Source: Micromonospora sp. CCTCC AA 2012012
GTDB taxonomy: Bacteria; Actinomycetota; Actinomycetes; Mycobacteriales; Micromonosporaceae
Length of the DNA: 64,000 nt
Reading direction: 5' to 3'
Assembly: GCF_040499845.1 (NCBI RefSeq)
Contig: NZ_CP159342.1
Coordinates: 4,464,001 to 4,528,000, forward strand
Within the stretch, counting starts at the first letter, position 1; each line of letters opens with the position of its first letter. Of the stretch, positions 1-11,086 are shown piece after piece. The translations under genes were made by a program, and so were the position numbers. The notes beneath the pieces are model-generated. The model made no database searches. It was not told the origin of the DNA and was given only the letters and a program-made list of their open reading frames with translations.

Positions 1-22
1 CTTGTGGTGGGGGGTGAGGTGG

Positions 23-62
23 CGCCGGCGCCTCGGGGAGTCCGCTTCCCGGGGCGCCGGCG
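23..62 (-). terminator. GC-rich hairpin after the first gene
   Basis: A 10-bp perfect stem (23-32 with 53-62) surrounds a 20-nt loop that can pair further. It lies just past the stop codon of the leftward gene at 78 and would end its transcript. There is no U-run, which is usual in high-GC actinomycetes. Confidence 0.5.
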
Positions 63-77
63 TCCATCTGGGGCCGG

Positions 78-521
78 TCAGTCGCCCCGGCTGGTCAGCA
101 GCTTGGCGATCCGGGTGAAGCCGGCCCGCAGCTCCGTCTCGCTCGGCGCGGTCAACGGCTCGGGGGCCGGCTCCCGCTCGGCGGCCAGCTCCAGCTCCTC
201 GTCGATCACGTCCTCGAAGTCGCCGTAGAGGTCCGCCTCGTCGGTCCGGGCGGCCTCGTCCTCGGCGGCGATCTGCGCGGCGGCGATCTCGCCCCGGATC
301 TCCTCGGCCGACAGCGCCGGCAGCAGCGGCTCGACCACCGCCATCAACTGCTCCTCGGCCACCACCGCCTCGGCCAGGGCGAGCGCGTGCGGTCGCTCGT
401 ACGGCCCGCAGACCACCGGTTCCCACTCGTCGGCGTCACCGAGCGGCCCGAAGGTGATGATCCACGGCAGGCCGAGCATCGGCGAGTCGTCCGGCAGGTC
501 CAGCGTCACGAGTGCCCCCAT
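78..521 (-). CDS. Conserved hypothetical acidic protein
   Basis: About 147 residues, rich in Glu, Asp and Ala, with no signal peptide or membrane segment that I can see. The N-terminal half has hydrophobic stretches (VTLDLPDD, LPWIITFGPLG) typical of a folded domain, and the C-terminal half is a strongly acidic helix-like region. The ATG at 521 is preferred because the predicted protein then begins at the folded part; a GTG at 578 would add 19 residues, and neither start has a strong ribosome binding site. I do not recognise the family and infer only a small cytosolic protein. Confidence 0.55.
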   Translation of the reverse strand: MGALVTLDLPDDSPMLGLPWIITFGPLGDADEWEPVVCGPYERPHALALAEAVVAEEQLMAVVEPLLPALSAEEIRGEIAAAQIAAEDEAARTDEADLYGDFEDVIDEELELAAEREPAPEPLTAPSETELRAGFTRIAKLLTSRGD

Positions 522-607
522 CGGCCCATCATCGCCGCCCCCGGCGTTGACGTGGGGCGCACCCGCCAAGATCCGCACCAGTTCAGGGAAAGAGTGGCCT
601 CGGCACG

Positions 608-628
608 CCGGAAAGCCCCTCTTTCCGG
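608..628 (-). terminator. Hairpin after the GntR gene
   Basis: An 8-bp perfect stem (608-615 with 621-628) with a 5-nt loop lies between the stop of the GntR gene (677) and the start of the next leftward gene. The flanking GGAAAGAGTGGCC at 587-599 could pair alternatively with the right arm and recurs in the hairpin at 7,090. Confidence 0.45.
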
Positions 629-676
629 GAAAGTGCGCGGCCGCGGAGGGGGCGCGGCCCGAGGTGGGGCGGGGTG

Positions 677-1045
677 TCAGGCGGGGTGGGTGGCGTCGAG
701 GGCGGCGCGGACGAGGGCCAGCGCGCGGTCCCGGGGTACCCCCAGCCGGACCGCCTCGGCGGCGTACTCCGCCGCCGCCCGCTGCAACCGGTCCGTCGCG
801 TCGTCGCGGCCGGGAGCCACCACGGTCCCGTGCCGGCCCCGGGTCTCCACCAGCCCGGCCGTTTCCAGCTCCCGGTACGCGCGGGCCACCGTGTTCACCG
901 CCAGCCCGAGGTCGCCGGCGAGCTGCCGGACGGCGGGCAGCCGGGTGCCGACCGGCAGCCGACCGTCCCCGATCATGCCGGCGAGCTGCCCCCGCACCTG
1001 CTCGTACGGCGGCACCGGGGAGGACTGGTCGATCCGGATCCGCAC
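677..1045 (-). CDS. GntR-family (YtrA-type) transcriptional regulator
   Basis: About 122 residues. The N-terminal two thirds is a winged helix of the GntR type: the opening SSPVPPYEQVRGQLAGMI is the usual start of the family, followed by the recognition helix region LAVNTVARAYRELE. The short C-terminal tail has no large effector domain, so it belongs with the small YtrA subfamily that usually controls adjacent transporter or membrane-protein genes. The GTG at 1,045 is chosen over one at 1,069 because GGGAGGGG stands at a good distance before it. It starts one base after the BrkB stop codon, so the two genes are probably co-transcribed and coupled. Confidence 0.85.
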   Translation of the reverse strand: MRIRIDQSSPVPPYEQVRGQLAGMIGDGRLPVGTRLPAVRQLAGDLGLAVNTVARAYRELETAGLVETRGRHGTVVAPGRDDATDRLQRAAAEYAAEAVRLGVPRDRALALVRAALDATHPA

Positions 1046-1046
1046 C

Positions 1047-1994
1047 TCAGCCCGCCCCTCCCGGCGCACCCGGATCGGTCTCCGGGTCGATCTCGTCGGC
1101 CTCCACGTCCACCTCCGCCGCCGCGCCCCCCTCGGCCAGGTCCACCACCCGACCGGCCCGGCTGGTGGCCGCCAGGGCGGCGCCGAAGAGCACCAGCTGG
1201 TTGAGCAGATAGAGATAGAGCAGCAGCCCCACCGCGGTCGCCACCACGGTGTACGCGGGGTTCCGCTCGGTGCGTACCACGTAGTAGCGGCCGACCGTGT
1301 TCAACAGGGTGATCCCGACGGCGACCAGCAGCACCACCGGCCGCAGCCGTCGGCGGCTCATCCGCAGCCGGGGCACCGCCACCAGCAGCGCGGTCGCCAG
1401 CACCGCGTTGACCAGGACACTGAGCACCGCGCTGATCGTGGTCAGCCCGACCGATCCGGTGCTCTTCAGCAGGTAGCGCAGCACCGACTCCAGCGCGTCG
1501 ACGGCCGCCACCGAGATGCCGAGCATCACGAAGACCGCCACCAGCACGCCCAGGTCGACCAGGCGGCGGATGATCAGGTTGCCGGGCTGCTGGTTGAGCC
1601 CGTACATCAGGCGCTGCGAGGAGCGGATCGCCTCCACCCAGCCGATCCCGGTGAAGACCAGGATGACCAGGCCGATCACCCCGACGGTGTTGCTGCTCTG
1701 GGCGATCTGCTGCGGGTCGAGGAACGGCAGGTTCTCCTCGAGGAAGTTGGCGGCGGCGGCGCTGACCTCGTCGTTGTCCTGCAGGATCGCCCCGAAGATC
1801 CAGTACGCGACCAGGGCGAGCGCGAAGACCGCGAAGAAGCCGTAGTAGGCGATGGCCGCGGCGAGCCGGCCGGCCAGCACGTCGGTGTAGAGCGTGCCGG
1901 CCCGCCACACGTGGTCGAAGGCCGCCGAGCGGTCCCGTACCGCGTCGATCCGACGCCCCAGCCCGGCCTCGATCCGGCCGATCACGTTCACCAC
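1047..1994 (-). CDS. YihY/BrkB family integral membrane protein
   Basis: 315 residues with about six hydrophobic membrane segments, matching the YihY (virulence factor BrkB) family. Family members are inner-membrane proteins of uncertain function, sometimes annotated as possible transporters; the old ribonuclease BN label was wrong for this family. The conserved AIAYYGFFAVFALALV segment near residue 47 and the GIGWVEAIRSSQRLMYGL region near residue 115 are family hallmarks. The C-terminal tail of about 35 residues is acidic and low in complexity. The gene heads a two-gene leftward unit with the GntR regulator. Confidence 0.85.
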   Translation of the reverse strand: MVNVIGRIEAGLGRRIDAVRDRSAAFDHVWRAGTLYTDVLAGRLAAAIAYYGFFAVFALALVAYWIFGAILQDNDEVSAAAANFLEENLPFLDPQQIAQSSNTVGVIGLVILVFTGIGWVEAIRSSQRLMYGLNQQPGNLIIRRLVDLGVLVAVFVMLGISVAAVDALESVLRYLLKSTGSVGLTTISAVLSVLVNAVLATALLVAVPRLRMSRRRLRPVVLLVAVGITLLNTVGRYYVVRTERNPAYTVVATAVGLLLYLYLLNQLVLFGAALAATSRAGRVVDLAEGGAAAEVDVEADEIDPETDPGAPGGAG

Positions 1995-2048
1995 GTCATC
2001 CTCGCCGATCCGTCGGCGGCGCGCGGGCAGCCCGGCCGGGTGCTCAGC

Positions 2049-2633
2049 TCAGCCGCCGAGGCGGAAGTCGCGGCGCGGCTGCCACCGGGCCTGCCCGCTG
2101 TGCGAGAAGAGGGTGAACGCCTCGACCTCGAAGAGCGCCGAGAAGTCGGCCAGGTCCTCGTACGCCCGGTCCAGCGCCTCCGGCGCGACGTCCTGGGCCA
2201 CCGTCACGTGCGGGTGGTAGGGGAAGCGGGTCTCCCGGTGCAGTTCGGGCGCGGCCCGGATCGCGCCGGCCAGCAGCTCGCACTCGCTGATCCCGGCCGC
2301 GACGGTCACGAAGACCACCTGGGTCACCGGCCGGAAGGTGCCGGTGCCCCGCAGGTGCAGGGTGAACGGCAGGTGCGTGGCGGCCACCGCGGCGAGGTGC
2401 GTCTCGACGGCCGGCAGCGCCGCCACCGGGATCTCGGTGGGCCCGAGCAGGGTGACGTGGGCCGGGACCACCTGCGGGTCGCCGGCCTCGACCCGGCGGC
2501 GGGTGAGGATGCCGCCCCACGGCTCGGGGATGTCCACCGCGATCCCGATCTGGATGGTGTCGCCGGCCGCCGGCTCCCCGTCCCTGTGATCCACGCTCCG
2601 CGCCACCCCTCCGGCCACCGACTGCGTCCCCAC
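2049..2633 (-). CDS. 2'-5' RNA ligase / cyclic phosphodiesterase family protein
   Basis: 194 residues of the 2H phosphoesterase superfamily. The two catalytic His-x-Thr motifs are visible as AHVTLLG near residue 58 and PHVTVAQ near residue 142. Related enzymes act on 2',3'-cyclic phosphate ends of RNA or small phosphodiesters; the substrate here is unknown. It is usual for actinobacteria to carry this gene next to trpS, and it lies just downstream of trpS on the same strand with a 23-bp gap, so the two may form one transcript. An internal start nearer the conserved TIQIGIAVDIP segment is possible. Confidence 0.85.
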   Translation of the reverse strand: MGTQSVAGGVARSVDHRDGEPAAGDTIQIGIAVDIPEPWGGILTRRRVEAGDPQVVPAHVTLLGPTEIPVAALPAVETHLAAVAATHLPFTLHLRGTGTFRPVTQVVFVTVAAGISECELLAGAIRAAPELHRETRFPYHPHVTVAQDVAPEALDRAYEDLADFSALFEVEAFTLFSHSGQARWQPRRDFRLGG

Positions 2634-2656
2634 CCGTACCCGTCGCGCCCGGTCCG

Positions 2657-3715
<1,059 letters not shown>

Positions 3716-4741
3716 TCATGACGGGCCGGCGCGTCGGGTCTCCGCCGGCACCGCCGGGGCGGTGACCTCGCGCCGCTGTTCCGGCAGGCGTGCCGCGGAG
3801 ACCGCGAGCCGGGACACCCGCCGGCCGTCCAGCGCCAGCACCCGCAGCAGCCAGCCGCCGGGCGGGTCCGCCGGGTCGGGTCCGCGCGCGTCTTCCGGGC
3901 CGGGGGTCACCGGCACCTCGTCACCGGCGACGGGGAGCCGGCCCAGGGCGGCCATCACGAACCCGCCGACCGTCTCGTACGGTCCGGCGGGCAGCGGTAC
4001 GCCGGTGCGTTCGGCGAAGTCGGCGAGGTTGAGCCGGCCGTCGACGACGGCGGGCAGGCCGGTGTGGGCCGGCTCGGCCGTCGGGTCGTACTCGTCGTGG
4101 ATCTCCCCGACCAGTTCCTCGATCAGGTCCTCGCAGGTGACGATGCCGGCGGTGCCGCCGTACTCGTCGACCACCACGGCGAGGTGGTGCCCCTCGCGGC
4201 GCATCTCGGTGAGCGCGGCGAGCACCCGCTTGCTGCCCGGCAGCTGCTTGACCTCGCGGGTCAGCTCCCCGACGGTGGTGCACGGGTCGCGGTCGGGACG
4301 CAGCAGCATGTCCCGCAGGTGGACGAAGCCGACCACGTCGTCGTGGGTGCCGTCGACCACCGGGTAGCGGGTGTGCGTCTCGGCCCGGACGAGGCGTTCC
4401 GCCTCGGCGATGGTGAGCCGGGCGGAGAGGAAGACGACCTCGGTGCGCGGCATCATCACCTCGCGGACCAGGCTCGCGCCGGCCACCAGCACCTCGTCGA
4501 TGATCCGCCGCTCGTCCGGGTCGAGGACGGTGTTCGCGGCGACCAGGTCCCGCAGCTCGGCCTCACTGATCTGCTCCCGGCCGGCGGTGGGGCTGGCCCC
4601 GAGCAGGTCGGTGACGAGTCTGGTGGCCCCGTCCGCCGCGCGGACCACGAGCCGGGCGACGGTCCGGGCGACCGGGCCGGGTTCGCGTCGCGGCCGTCCC
4701 GGCGGTCGTCGTCGCGGTCCGGAAGCGCCTGCTTCCCGCAT
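3716..4741 (-). CDS. CBS-pair / CorC-HlyC domain protein without a membrane domain
   Basis: About 341 residues. A pair of CBS domains (about residues 85-215, with VREVMMPRTEVV and VVVDEYGGTAGIVTCEDLIEELVGEI) is followed by a CorC/HlyC domain (about 235-330). This is the cytosolic half of the CorC/YtfL family linked to magnesium or cobalt homeostasis. The DUF21 membrane domain that normally comes first is missing; a basic, Pro-rich N-terminus is in its place. ATG at 4,741 or GTG at 4,774 are both possible and neither has a clear ribosome binding site. Divergent from galE. Confidence 0.82.
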   Translation of the reverse strand: MREAGASGPRRRPPGRPRREPGPVARTVARLVVRAADGATRLVTDLLGASPTAGREQISEAELRDLVAANTVLDPDERRIIDEVLVAGASLVREVMMPRTEVVFLSARLTIAEAERLVRAETHTRYPVVDGTHDDVVGFVHLRDMLLRPDRDPCTTVGELTREVKQLPGSKRVLAALTEMRREGHHLAVVVDEYGGTAGIVTCEDLIEELVGEIHDEYDPTAEPAHTGLPAVVDGRLNLADFAERTGVPLPAGPYETVGGFVMAALGRLPVAGDEVPVTPGPEDARGPDPADPPGGWLLRVLALDGRRVSRLAVSAARLPEQRREVTAPAVPAETRRAGPS

Positions 4742-4908
4742 GACAAGGATGGTAGACAGCCTCGGCCCCACCACCCCGCCGATGTTCAGATCTGTTCAAT
4801 CGTGGCGGATCGTGGTGGAATACCAGCGGAGAGCGTGCGCACCGGTCCCCGCCGTAGGGTGATCACGAGCGGCTGCGACGGGACGCGGCCAGGCAGGAGG
4901 AACCCGAC

Positions 4909-5888
4909 GTGAAACTGCTCGTCACCGGCGGCGCCGGCTACATCGGCAGCGTGGTGACCCGGATGCTGCTCGACAACGGCCACGACGTGACGGTCCTGGA
5001 CGACCTGCGGACCGGGCACCGCGAGGCCCTCGCCCCCGAGGCGACCCACGTCGACCTGCCGATCCACGAGGCCGCCCGGGTGCTCACCCCGGACGCCGGC
5101 TTCGAGGGCGTGCTGCACTTCGCCGCGCTGATCGCCGCCGGCGAGTCGATGGTCAAGCCGGAGCTGTACTGGCACACCAACACCATCGGCTCGCTCGCCC
5201 TGATCGACGCGGTCCGCGCCGCCCGGGTGCCCCGGTTGGTCTTCTCCTCCACCGCCGCCGTCTACGGCAACCCCGTCGAGCTGCCCATCCCGGAGACCGC
5301 CGTCAAGGCCCCCACCAGCACCTACGGGGCCACCAAGCTGGCCGTCGACATGGCGCTCACCTCCGAGGCGATCGCCCACGACCTGGCCGCCGTCTCGCTG
5401 CGCTACTTCAACGTCGCCGGGGCGTACCAGCACGGCGGCCACGCCATCGGCGAGCGGCACGACCCGGAGACGCACCTGATCCCGATCGCCCTCCAGGTGG
5501 CAGCCGGCAAGCGGGAGAAGCTCCAGCTCTTCGGCGACGACTACCCCACCGTCGACGGCACCTGCGTCCGCGACTACATCCACGTCGAGGACCTGGCGAG
5601 GGCCCACCTGCTGGCGCTGACCGCCGCGGTGCCCGGTCGACACCGGATCTACAACCTCGGCAACGGCAACGGCTTCACCAACCGTCAGGTGGTCGAGGCG
5701 GTCCGCGAGGTCACCGGCCACCCGGTGCCGGTCGAGGTGGCCCCCCGCCGCGAGGGCGACCCGGCCGAACTGGTCGCCTCCTCCGCACTGGCCCGCGAGG
5801 AGCTGGGCTGGGTGCCGGCGAAGCCGACCCTCCAGGACATGATCGGCGACGCCTGGGCGTTCTACCGCGCGCACGTGCTGGAGCAGCG

Positions 5889-5892
<4 letters not shown>
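4909..5892 (+). CDS. galE: UDP-glucose 4-epimerase
   Basis: 327 residues of the extended SDR superfamily. The NAD-binding glycine motif TGGAGYIG is at residues 6-13, and the catalytic set is a Ser/Thr in VFSSTAAVYG plus Tyr and Lys in STYGATK. It interconverts UDP-glucose and UDP-galactose in the Leloir pathway and supplies galactose for surface polysaccharide. AGGAGG lies just before the ATG (about 4,894-4,899). The stop overlaps the GTG start of galK by four bases, so the two are translationally coupled. Confidence 0.96.
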
Positions 5893-7067
<1,175 letters not shown>

Positions 7068-7089
7068 GCGACCTCCGGCACCCCTGTTA

Positions 7090-7135
7090 CACGGAAAGAG
7101 TGGCCATCCGAGCCGGGATGGCCACTCTTTCCGTG
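7090..7135. terminator. Perfect bidirectional hairpin between galK and cysN
   Basis: A perfect 20-bp stem (7,090-7,109 with 7,116-7,135) with a 6-nt loop lies between two convergent genes. Its symmetry suits termination from both sides. The arm sequence GGAAAGAGTGGCC also occurs at 587-599, so it may belong to a dispersed family of repeat hairpins. Confidence 0.85.
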
Positions 7136-7166
7136 AATTCGCGTGCTGCGGTGGAGAAGGATGCGG

Positions 7167-8477
7167 TCAGTCGGCTTCGACGATCATGCCGGCGGCCACC
7201 GTGCGGTTGGTGGTCTCGTCGATGATGACGAAACCGCCGGTGGTGCGGTTGCGGCGGTACTCGTCCGCGAGCAGGGGCACCGTGGTGCGCAGGCGGACGC
7301 GGCCGATCTCGTTGAGCTTCAGCTCGGCCGCCGACTCGTCCCGGTGCAGCGAGTTGACGTCCAGCCGGTAGTGCAGGCCGCGCACGATCGCCCGCGCCGA
7401 CCGGGTGGTGTGCTTGATCGCGTACCGGCCGCCGACCTGGAGCGGACGGGTCTCGTCCATCCAGCAGACCATCGCCTCGATGTCCTGCGCCACCGACGGG
7501 GCGTTGTTCGGCCGGCAGATCATGTCGCCGCGCGAGATGTCGATCTCGTCGGTCAGCCGGACCGTCACCGACATCGGCGGGAACGCCTCGTCGACCGGGC
7601 CGTCGGCGGTCTCCACCGAGGCGATCCGGCTGGTGAAGCCGGACGGCAGCACCATCACCTCGTCCCCGGCCTTCAGCACGCCGGAGGCCACCTGACCGGC
7701 GTAACCCCGGTAGTCGGTGACGGTGGTGGACTGCGGCCGGATCACGTACTGCACCGGGAAGCGGACGTCGACCAGGTTGCGGTCGGACGCGATGTGCACC
7801 CGCTCCAGGTGGTGCAGCAGCGACGGGCCCTCGTACCAGGGCATGTTCTCCGAACGGGTGACGATGTTGTCGCCCTGCAGCGCGGAGATCGGCACCACGG
7901 TCAGGTCCGGCACGTCGAGCTTGGCGGCGAACGCCGTGAACTCGTCCGCGATCCGCTCGAACACCTCCTGCGACCAGTCGACCAGGTCCATCTTGTTGAC
8001 GCAGAGGACCAGGTGCGGCACCCGCAGCAGCGAGCAGAGGAACGCGTGCCGGCGGGACTGCTCCACCAGGCCCTTGCGGGCGTCCACCAGGATCAGCGCC
8101 AGGTCGGCGGTCGACGCGCCGGTGACCATGTTCCGGGTGTACTGGGTGTGCCCGGGGGTGTCGGCGATGATGAACTTCCGCCGCGGCGTGGCGAAGTAGC
8201 GGTACGCCACGTCGATGGTGATGCCCTGCTCCCGCTCGGCGCGCAGGCCGTCGGTGAGCAGCGCCAGGTTGGTGTACTCGTCGCCCCGGGCCGCGCTGAC
8301 CGCCTCGACGGCGGCGAGCTGGTCGGTGAAGAGCGACTTGGTGTCGTACAGCAGCCGGCCGATCAGGGTCGACTTGCCGTCGTCCACGCTTCCCGCGGTG
8401 GCGAACCGCAGCAGGTCCATCGGCCGCCCCTCGGGCAGCCCGGAGTCGGCGGCCGGCGCCTCGATGTCGACACTCAT
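7167..8477 (-). CDS. cysN: Sulfate adenylyltransferase subunit 1 (GTPase)
   Basis: 436 residues. A translation-factor-like GTPase domain carries the P-loop GSVDDGKST at residues 29-37, DTPGHTQYTRNM (switch II) and NKMD (guanine specificity). The beta-barrel domains of the EF-Tu fold follow. It couples GTP hydrolysis to adenylation of sulfate by CysD, giving APS. The APS kinase (CysC) domain sometimes fused at the C-terminus is absent. The ATG overlaps the cysD stop by one base (TGATG), so the two subunits are co-translated. Confidence 0.95.
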   Translation of the reverse strand: MSVDIEAPAADSGLPEGRPMDLLRFATAGSVDDGKSTLIGRLLYDTKSLFTDQLAAVEAVSAARGDEYTNLALLTDGLRAEREQGITIDVAYRYFATPRRKFIIADTPGHTQYTRNMVTGASTADLALILVDARKGLVEQSRRHAFLCSLLRVPHLVLCVNKMDLVDWSQEVFERIADEFTAFAAKLDVPDLTVVPISALQGDNIVTRSENMPWYEGPSLLHHLERVHIASDRNLVDVRFPVQYVIRPQSTTVTDYRGYAGQVASGVLKAGDEVMVLPSGFTSRIASVETADGPVDEAFPPMSVTVRLTDEIDISRGDMICRPNNAPSVAQDIEAMVCWMDETRPLQVGGRYAIKHTTRSARAIVRGLHYRLDVNSLHRDESAAELKLNEIGRVRLRTTVPLLADEYRRNRTTGGFVIIDETTNRTVAAGMIVEAD

Positions 8478-9388
8478 CAGAAGTAGCCCTCCCGCTTGCG
8501 GTCCTCCATGGCGGCCTCGCTGACCCGGTCGTCACCGCGGGTCGCGCCGCGCTCGGTGATCCGCGTCGCGGCCACCTCCTCGATCACCTTCTCCACCGTG
8601 TCGGCGTCCGAGCGGACCGCCGCGGTGCAGGAGGCGTCACCCACGGTGCGGTACCGCACCTGGGCCTTGAACCGCTCCTCGCCCGCCCGGGGGCGGAAGA
8701 ACTCGTTCACCGCGTAGAACATGCCGTCCCGCTCGATCACCTCACGCTCGTGCGCGTAGTAGATCGAGGGCAGCGGGATGCGCTCCCGCGCGATGTAGTG
8801 CCAGACGTCCAGCTCGGTCCAGTTGGAGAGCGGGAAGACCCGGATCGACTCGCCCGGGTGGTGCCGCCCGTTGTAGAGCGACCACAGCTCCGGGCGCTGG
8901 TTCTTCGGGTCCCACTGGCCGAACTCGTCGCGGAAGCTGAACACCCGCTCCTTGGCCCGGGCCTTCTCCTCGTCGCGGCGGGCGCCACCGAAGAGCGCGT
9001 CGAAGCGGTGCTTCTCCACCGCCTCGAGCAGCACCGGCGTCTGGATCCGGTTCCGGGTGCCGTCGGCGGCCTCGCGGACCATCCCCTTCGCCAACGCCTC
9101 CGGCACGCTCGCCACGATCAGCTGGAGCCCCAGCTCGGCCACCCGCTGGTCCCGGTACTCCAGGACCTCGGGGAAGTTGTGGCCGGTGTCCACGTGCATC
9201 ACCGGGAAGGGGATGTTGGCCGGCGCGAAGGCCTTCTGCGCCAGGCGCAACATCACGATCGAGTCCTTGCCGCCGGAGAAGAGCAGCACGGGCCGCTCCA
9301 TCTCGGCGACCACCTCGCGCATCACGAAGATGCTCTCCGCCTCGAGCGCGTCGAGGTGGGACACCTGGTATGCGGCGGACGCGGTCAT
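8477..9388 (-). CDS. cysD: Sulfate adenylyltransferase subunit 2
   Basis: 303 residues of the PP-loop ATP pyrophosphatase family, with SGGKDS at residues 38-43. With CysN it forms ATP sulfurylase, the first step of sulfate assimilation. The reading frame could extend upstream to 9,496, but the ATG at 9,388 gives the usual family N-terminus (YQVSHLDALEAESIFVMREV). It is first in the cysD-cysN unit, with cysQ lying 79 bp upstream on the same strand. Confidence 0.95.
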   Translation of the reverse strand: MTASAAYQVSHLDALEAESIFVMREVVAEMERPVLLFSGGKDSIVMLRLAQKAFAPANIPFPVMHVDTGHNFPEVLEYRDQRVAELGLQLIVASVPEALAKGMVREAADGTRNRIQTPVLLEAVEKHRFDALFGGARRDEEKARAKERVFSFRDEFGQWDPKNQRPELWSLYNGRHHPGESIRVFPLSNWTELDVWHYIARERIPLPSIYYAHEREVIERDGMFYAVNEFFRPRAGEERFKAQVRYRTVGDASCTAAVRSDADTVEKVIEEVAATRITERGATRGDDRVSEAAMEDRKREGYF

Positions 9389-9467
9389 GACACGGGCTCG
9401 ATTCGCTCGGATCCGCTCATGGGATTCCAGACCTTTCCGGTCGGACTCGTGAAGAAGACTGCTCAGG

Positions 9468-10301
9468 TTACCCGTTGTGCCGCTGCAACGCTGCAAGCAA
9501 CCGACTGGCGAGATCCTTGCGGCAGACCAGCAGATCCGGCAGTCGAGGGTCGGCCTCGTTGTATTTCAGCGCAGAACCGTCGATCCGGGAAGCGTGCAGT
9601 CCGGTGGCCGTCGCCACAGCGACCGGAGCGGCGGAATCCCACTCGTACTGACCGCCGGCGTGGATGTACGCGTCGACCTCACCGGTGACCACAGCGGCGA
9701 TCTTCGCGCCCGCCGAGCCCATCGGCACCAGATGAGCGCCGACATCCTGCGCCAGATCGGTCAGGAAAACCGGCGGACGGCTACGACTGGCCGCCAACCG
9801 GATGGTTCGCGTACCGGCCGACGTGGCCGCCTCCACCGTCATCGGCGGGTACGCCGGTGGGTAGTCGGTGCCCAGCACCCGGTGCTGCGCCGGCAGCCCC
9901 ACCGCGCCCGCGGTCAGACCGTGCGGCGTCGGCGCGGTACGCGACCAGAGCGCCACGTGCACCGCCCAGTCCGAGCGCCCCTCCTCGGCGAACTCCCGGG
10001 TGCCGTCCAACGGGTCGATGATCCACACCCGGTCGGCGCCCAGCCGCGGCACCGCCTCGGCCGTCACCTCCGCCGTCCAGGCCAGCCGGGAGCCCTCGTC
10101 CTCCTCGGAGAGCACCGCGTCCGCCGGCCGCCACTTCGCCAGCTCCGTACGGATCAGGTCGTGCGAGACCTTGTCACCGGCCGACCTCAGCGCCCCCGGG
10201 TCGGCGAAGCCCATCTCCGCACGCAGGCTCATCAGCGCCTGACCGGCCCGCGCCGCCAGCCAGCGGGCGAACGCGCCGTCGATCATCGGAGGACTGCCCA
10301 T
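9468..10301 (-). CDS. cysQ: 3'(2'),5'-bisphosphate nucleotidase CysQ
   Basis: 277 residues of the inositol monophosphatase superfamily. The metal-binding motifs are EEDEG near residue 72, WIIDPLDGTREF near 97 and EWDSAAP near 223. CysQ removes the 3'-phosphate of pAp or PAPS and so controls the sulfate activation pool. Its place just upstream of cysD-cysN supports CysQ over a true inositol phosphatase. An alternative start at the internal Met6 is possible. Confidence 0.9.
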   Translation of the reverse strand: MGSPPMIDGAFARWLAARAGQALMSLRAEMGFADPGALRSAGDKVSHDLIRTELAKWRPADAVLSEEDEGSRLAWTAEVTAEAVPRLGADRVWIIDPLDGTREFAEEGRSDWAVHVALWSRTAPTPHGLTAGAVGLPAQHRVLGTDYPPAYPPMTVEAATSAGTRTIRLAASRSRPPVFLTDLAQDVGAHLVPMGSAGAKIAAVVTGEVDAYIHAGGQYEWDSAAPVAVATATGLHASRIDGSALKYNEADPRLPDLLVCRKDLASRLLAALQRHNG

Positions 10302-10394
10302 GTTCTTCCGCTCCCGTCGCTCGCCGTCGCCGGCCCGGTCAGAGAGGCGCAGACTACCGGCCGGGAAGCCCGGTTTCCGGACGCCCCGCCCGGC

Positions 10395-10985
10395 TCACCC
10401 GCCGTGGTAGAGGTTCTGGGTCGGCTCCACCCCACGGGTGACCACCGACTCGACCACGTCCGCCGCGCGGTCGACCAGGAAGTCCAACTCCTTGCGTTCC
10501 GCGGCGGAGAAGTCCGACAGCACGTAGTCCGCCGGGTCCTGCCGCCCCGGCGGCCGGCCGATGCCGAACCGCACCCGGACGTAGTCCTTCGTGCCCAACG
10601 ACTTCGACATCGACCGCAGGCCGTTGTGTCCGCCCTCGCCGCCGTCGCGCTTGCAGCGCACCTGCCCGTACGGGATGTCCAGCTCGTCGTGGACCGCGAT
10701 CACCCGCTCCGGCGGGATCTTGTGGAACTGCGCCAGTCCGGCGACCGGCCCACCGGAGAGGTTCATGTACGTCAGCGGCTTCACCAGCACCAGCTTCGGG
10801 CCACCGAAGCCGAGCCGCCCCTCGGCGACCTCCGCCACGGCCCGCTTGTGCCGGCCGAACCTGCCGCCCACCCGATCGGCGAGCAGCTCCGCCACCATGA
10901 AACCGACGTTGTGCCGGTTACCGGCGTACTCCCGACCCGGGTTGCCCAGGCCGACCACCAGCCACGGCCCCGCCTCGTCCGTCAC
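10395..10985 (-). CDS. pth: Peptidyl-tRNA hydrolase
   Basis: 196 residues. Family motifs are [20 protein letters not shown] near residue 9 (with the catalytic His and an essential Asn), PLTYMNLSG near 68 and DELDIPYG near 95. It recycles peptidyl-tRNAs that drop off ribosomes. The GTG at 10,985 is chosen because CGGGAGGGG stands before it; a longer frame to 11,012 lacks this. It follows rplY on the same strand, as in mycobacteria, separated by a hairpin. Confidence 0.96.
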   Translation of the reverse strand: MTDEAGPWLVVGLGNPGREYAGNRHNVGFMVAELLADRVGGRFGRHKRAVAEVAEGRLGFGGPKLVLVKPLTYMNLSGGPVAGLAQFHKIPPERVIAVHDELDIPYGQVRCKRDGGEGGHNGLRSMSKSLGTKDYVRVRFGIGRPPGRQDPADYVLSDFSAAERKELDFLVDRAADVVESVVTRGVEPTQNLYHGG

Positions 10986-11036
10986 GCCTCGCCCCTCCCG
11001 CGCCGCCGCCACCCGGCGGCCGTCCCGATACGCCGA

Positions 11037-11065
11037 CAGGCGCCCCCGGAAACCGGGAGCGCCTG
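11037..11065 (-). terminator. Terminator hairpin after rplY
   Basis: A 13-bp stem with one mismatch (11,037-11,049 with 11,053-11,065) and an AAA loop stands 21 bp past the rplY stop. It would end or weaken the rplY transcript before pth. Confidence 0.8.
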
Positions 11066-11086
11066 TCGCACAGCTTGCGGAGGCGA

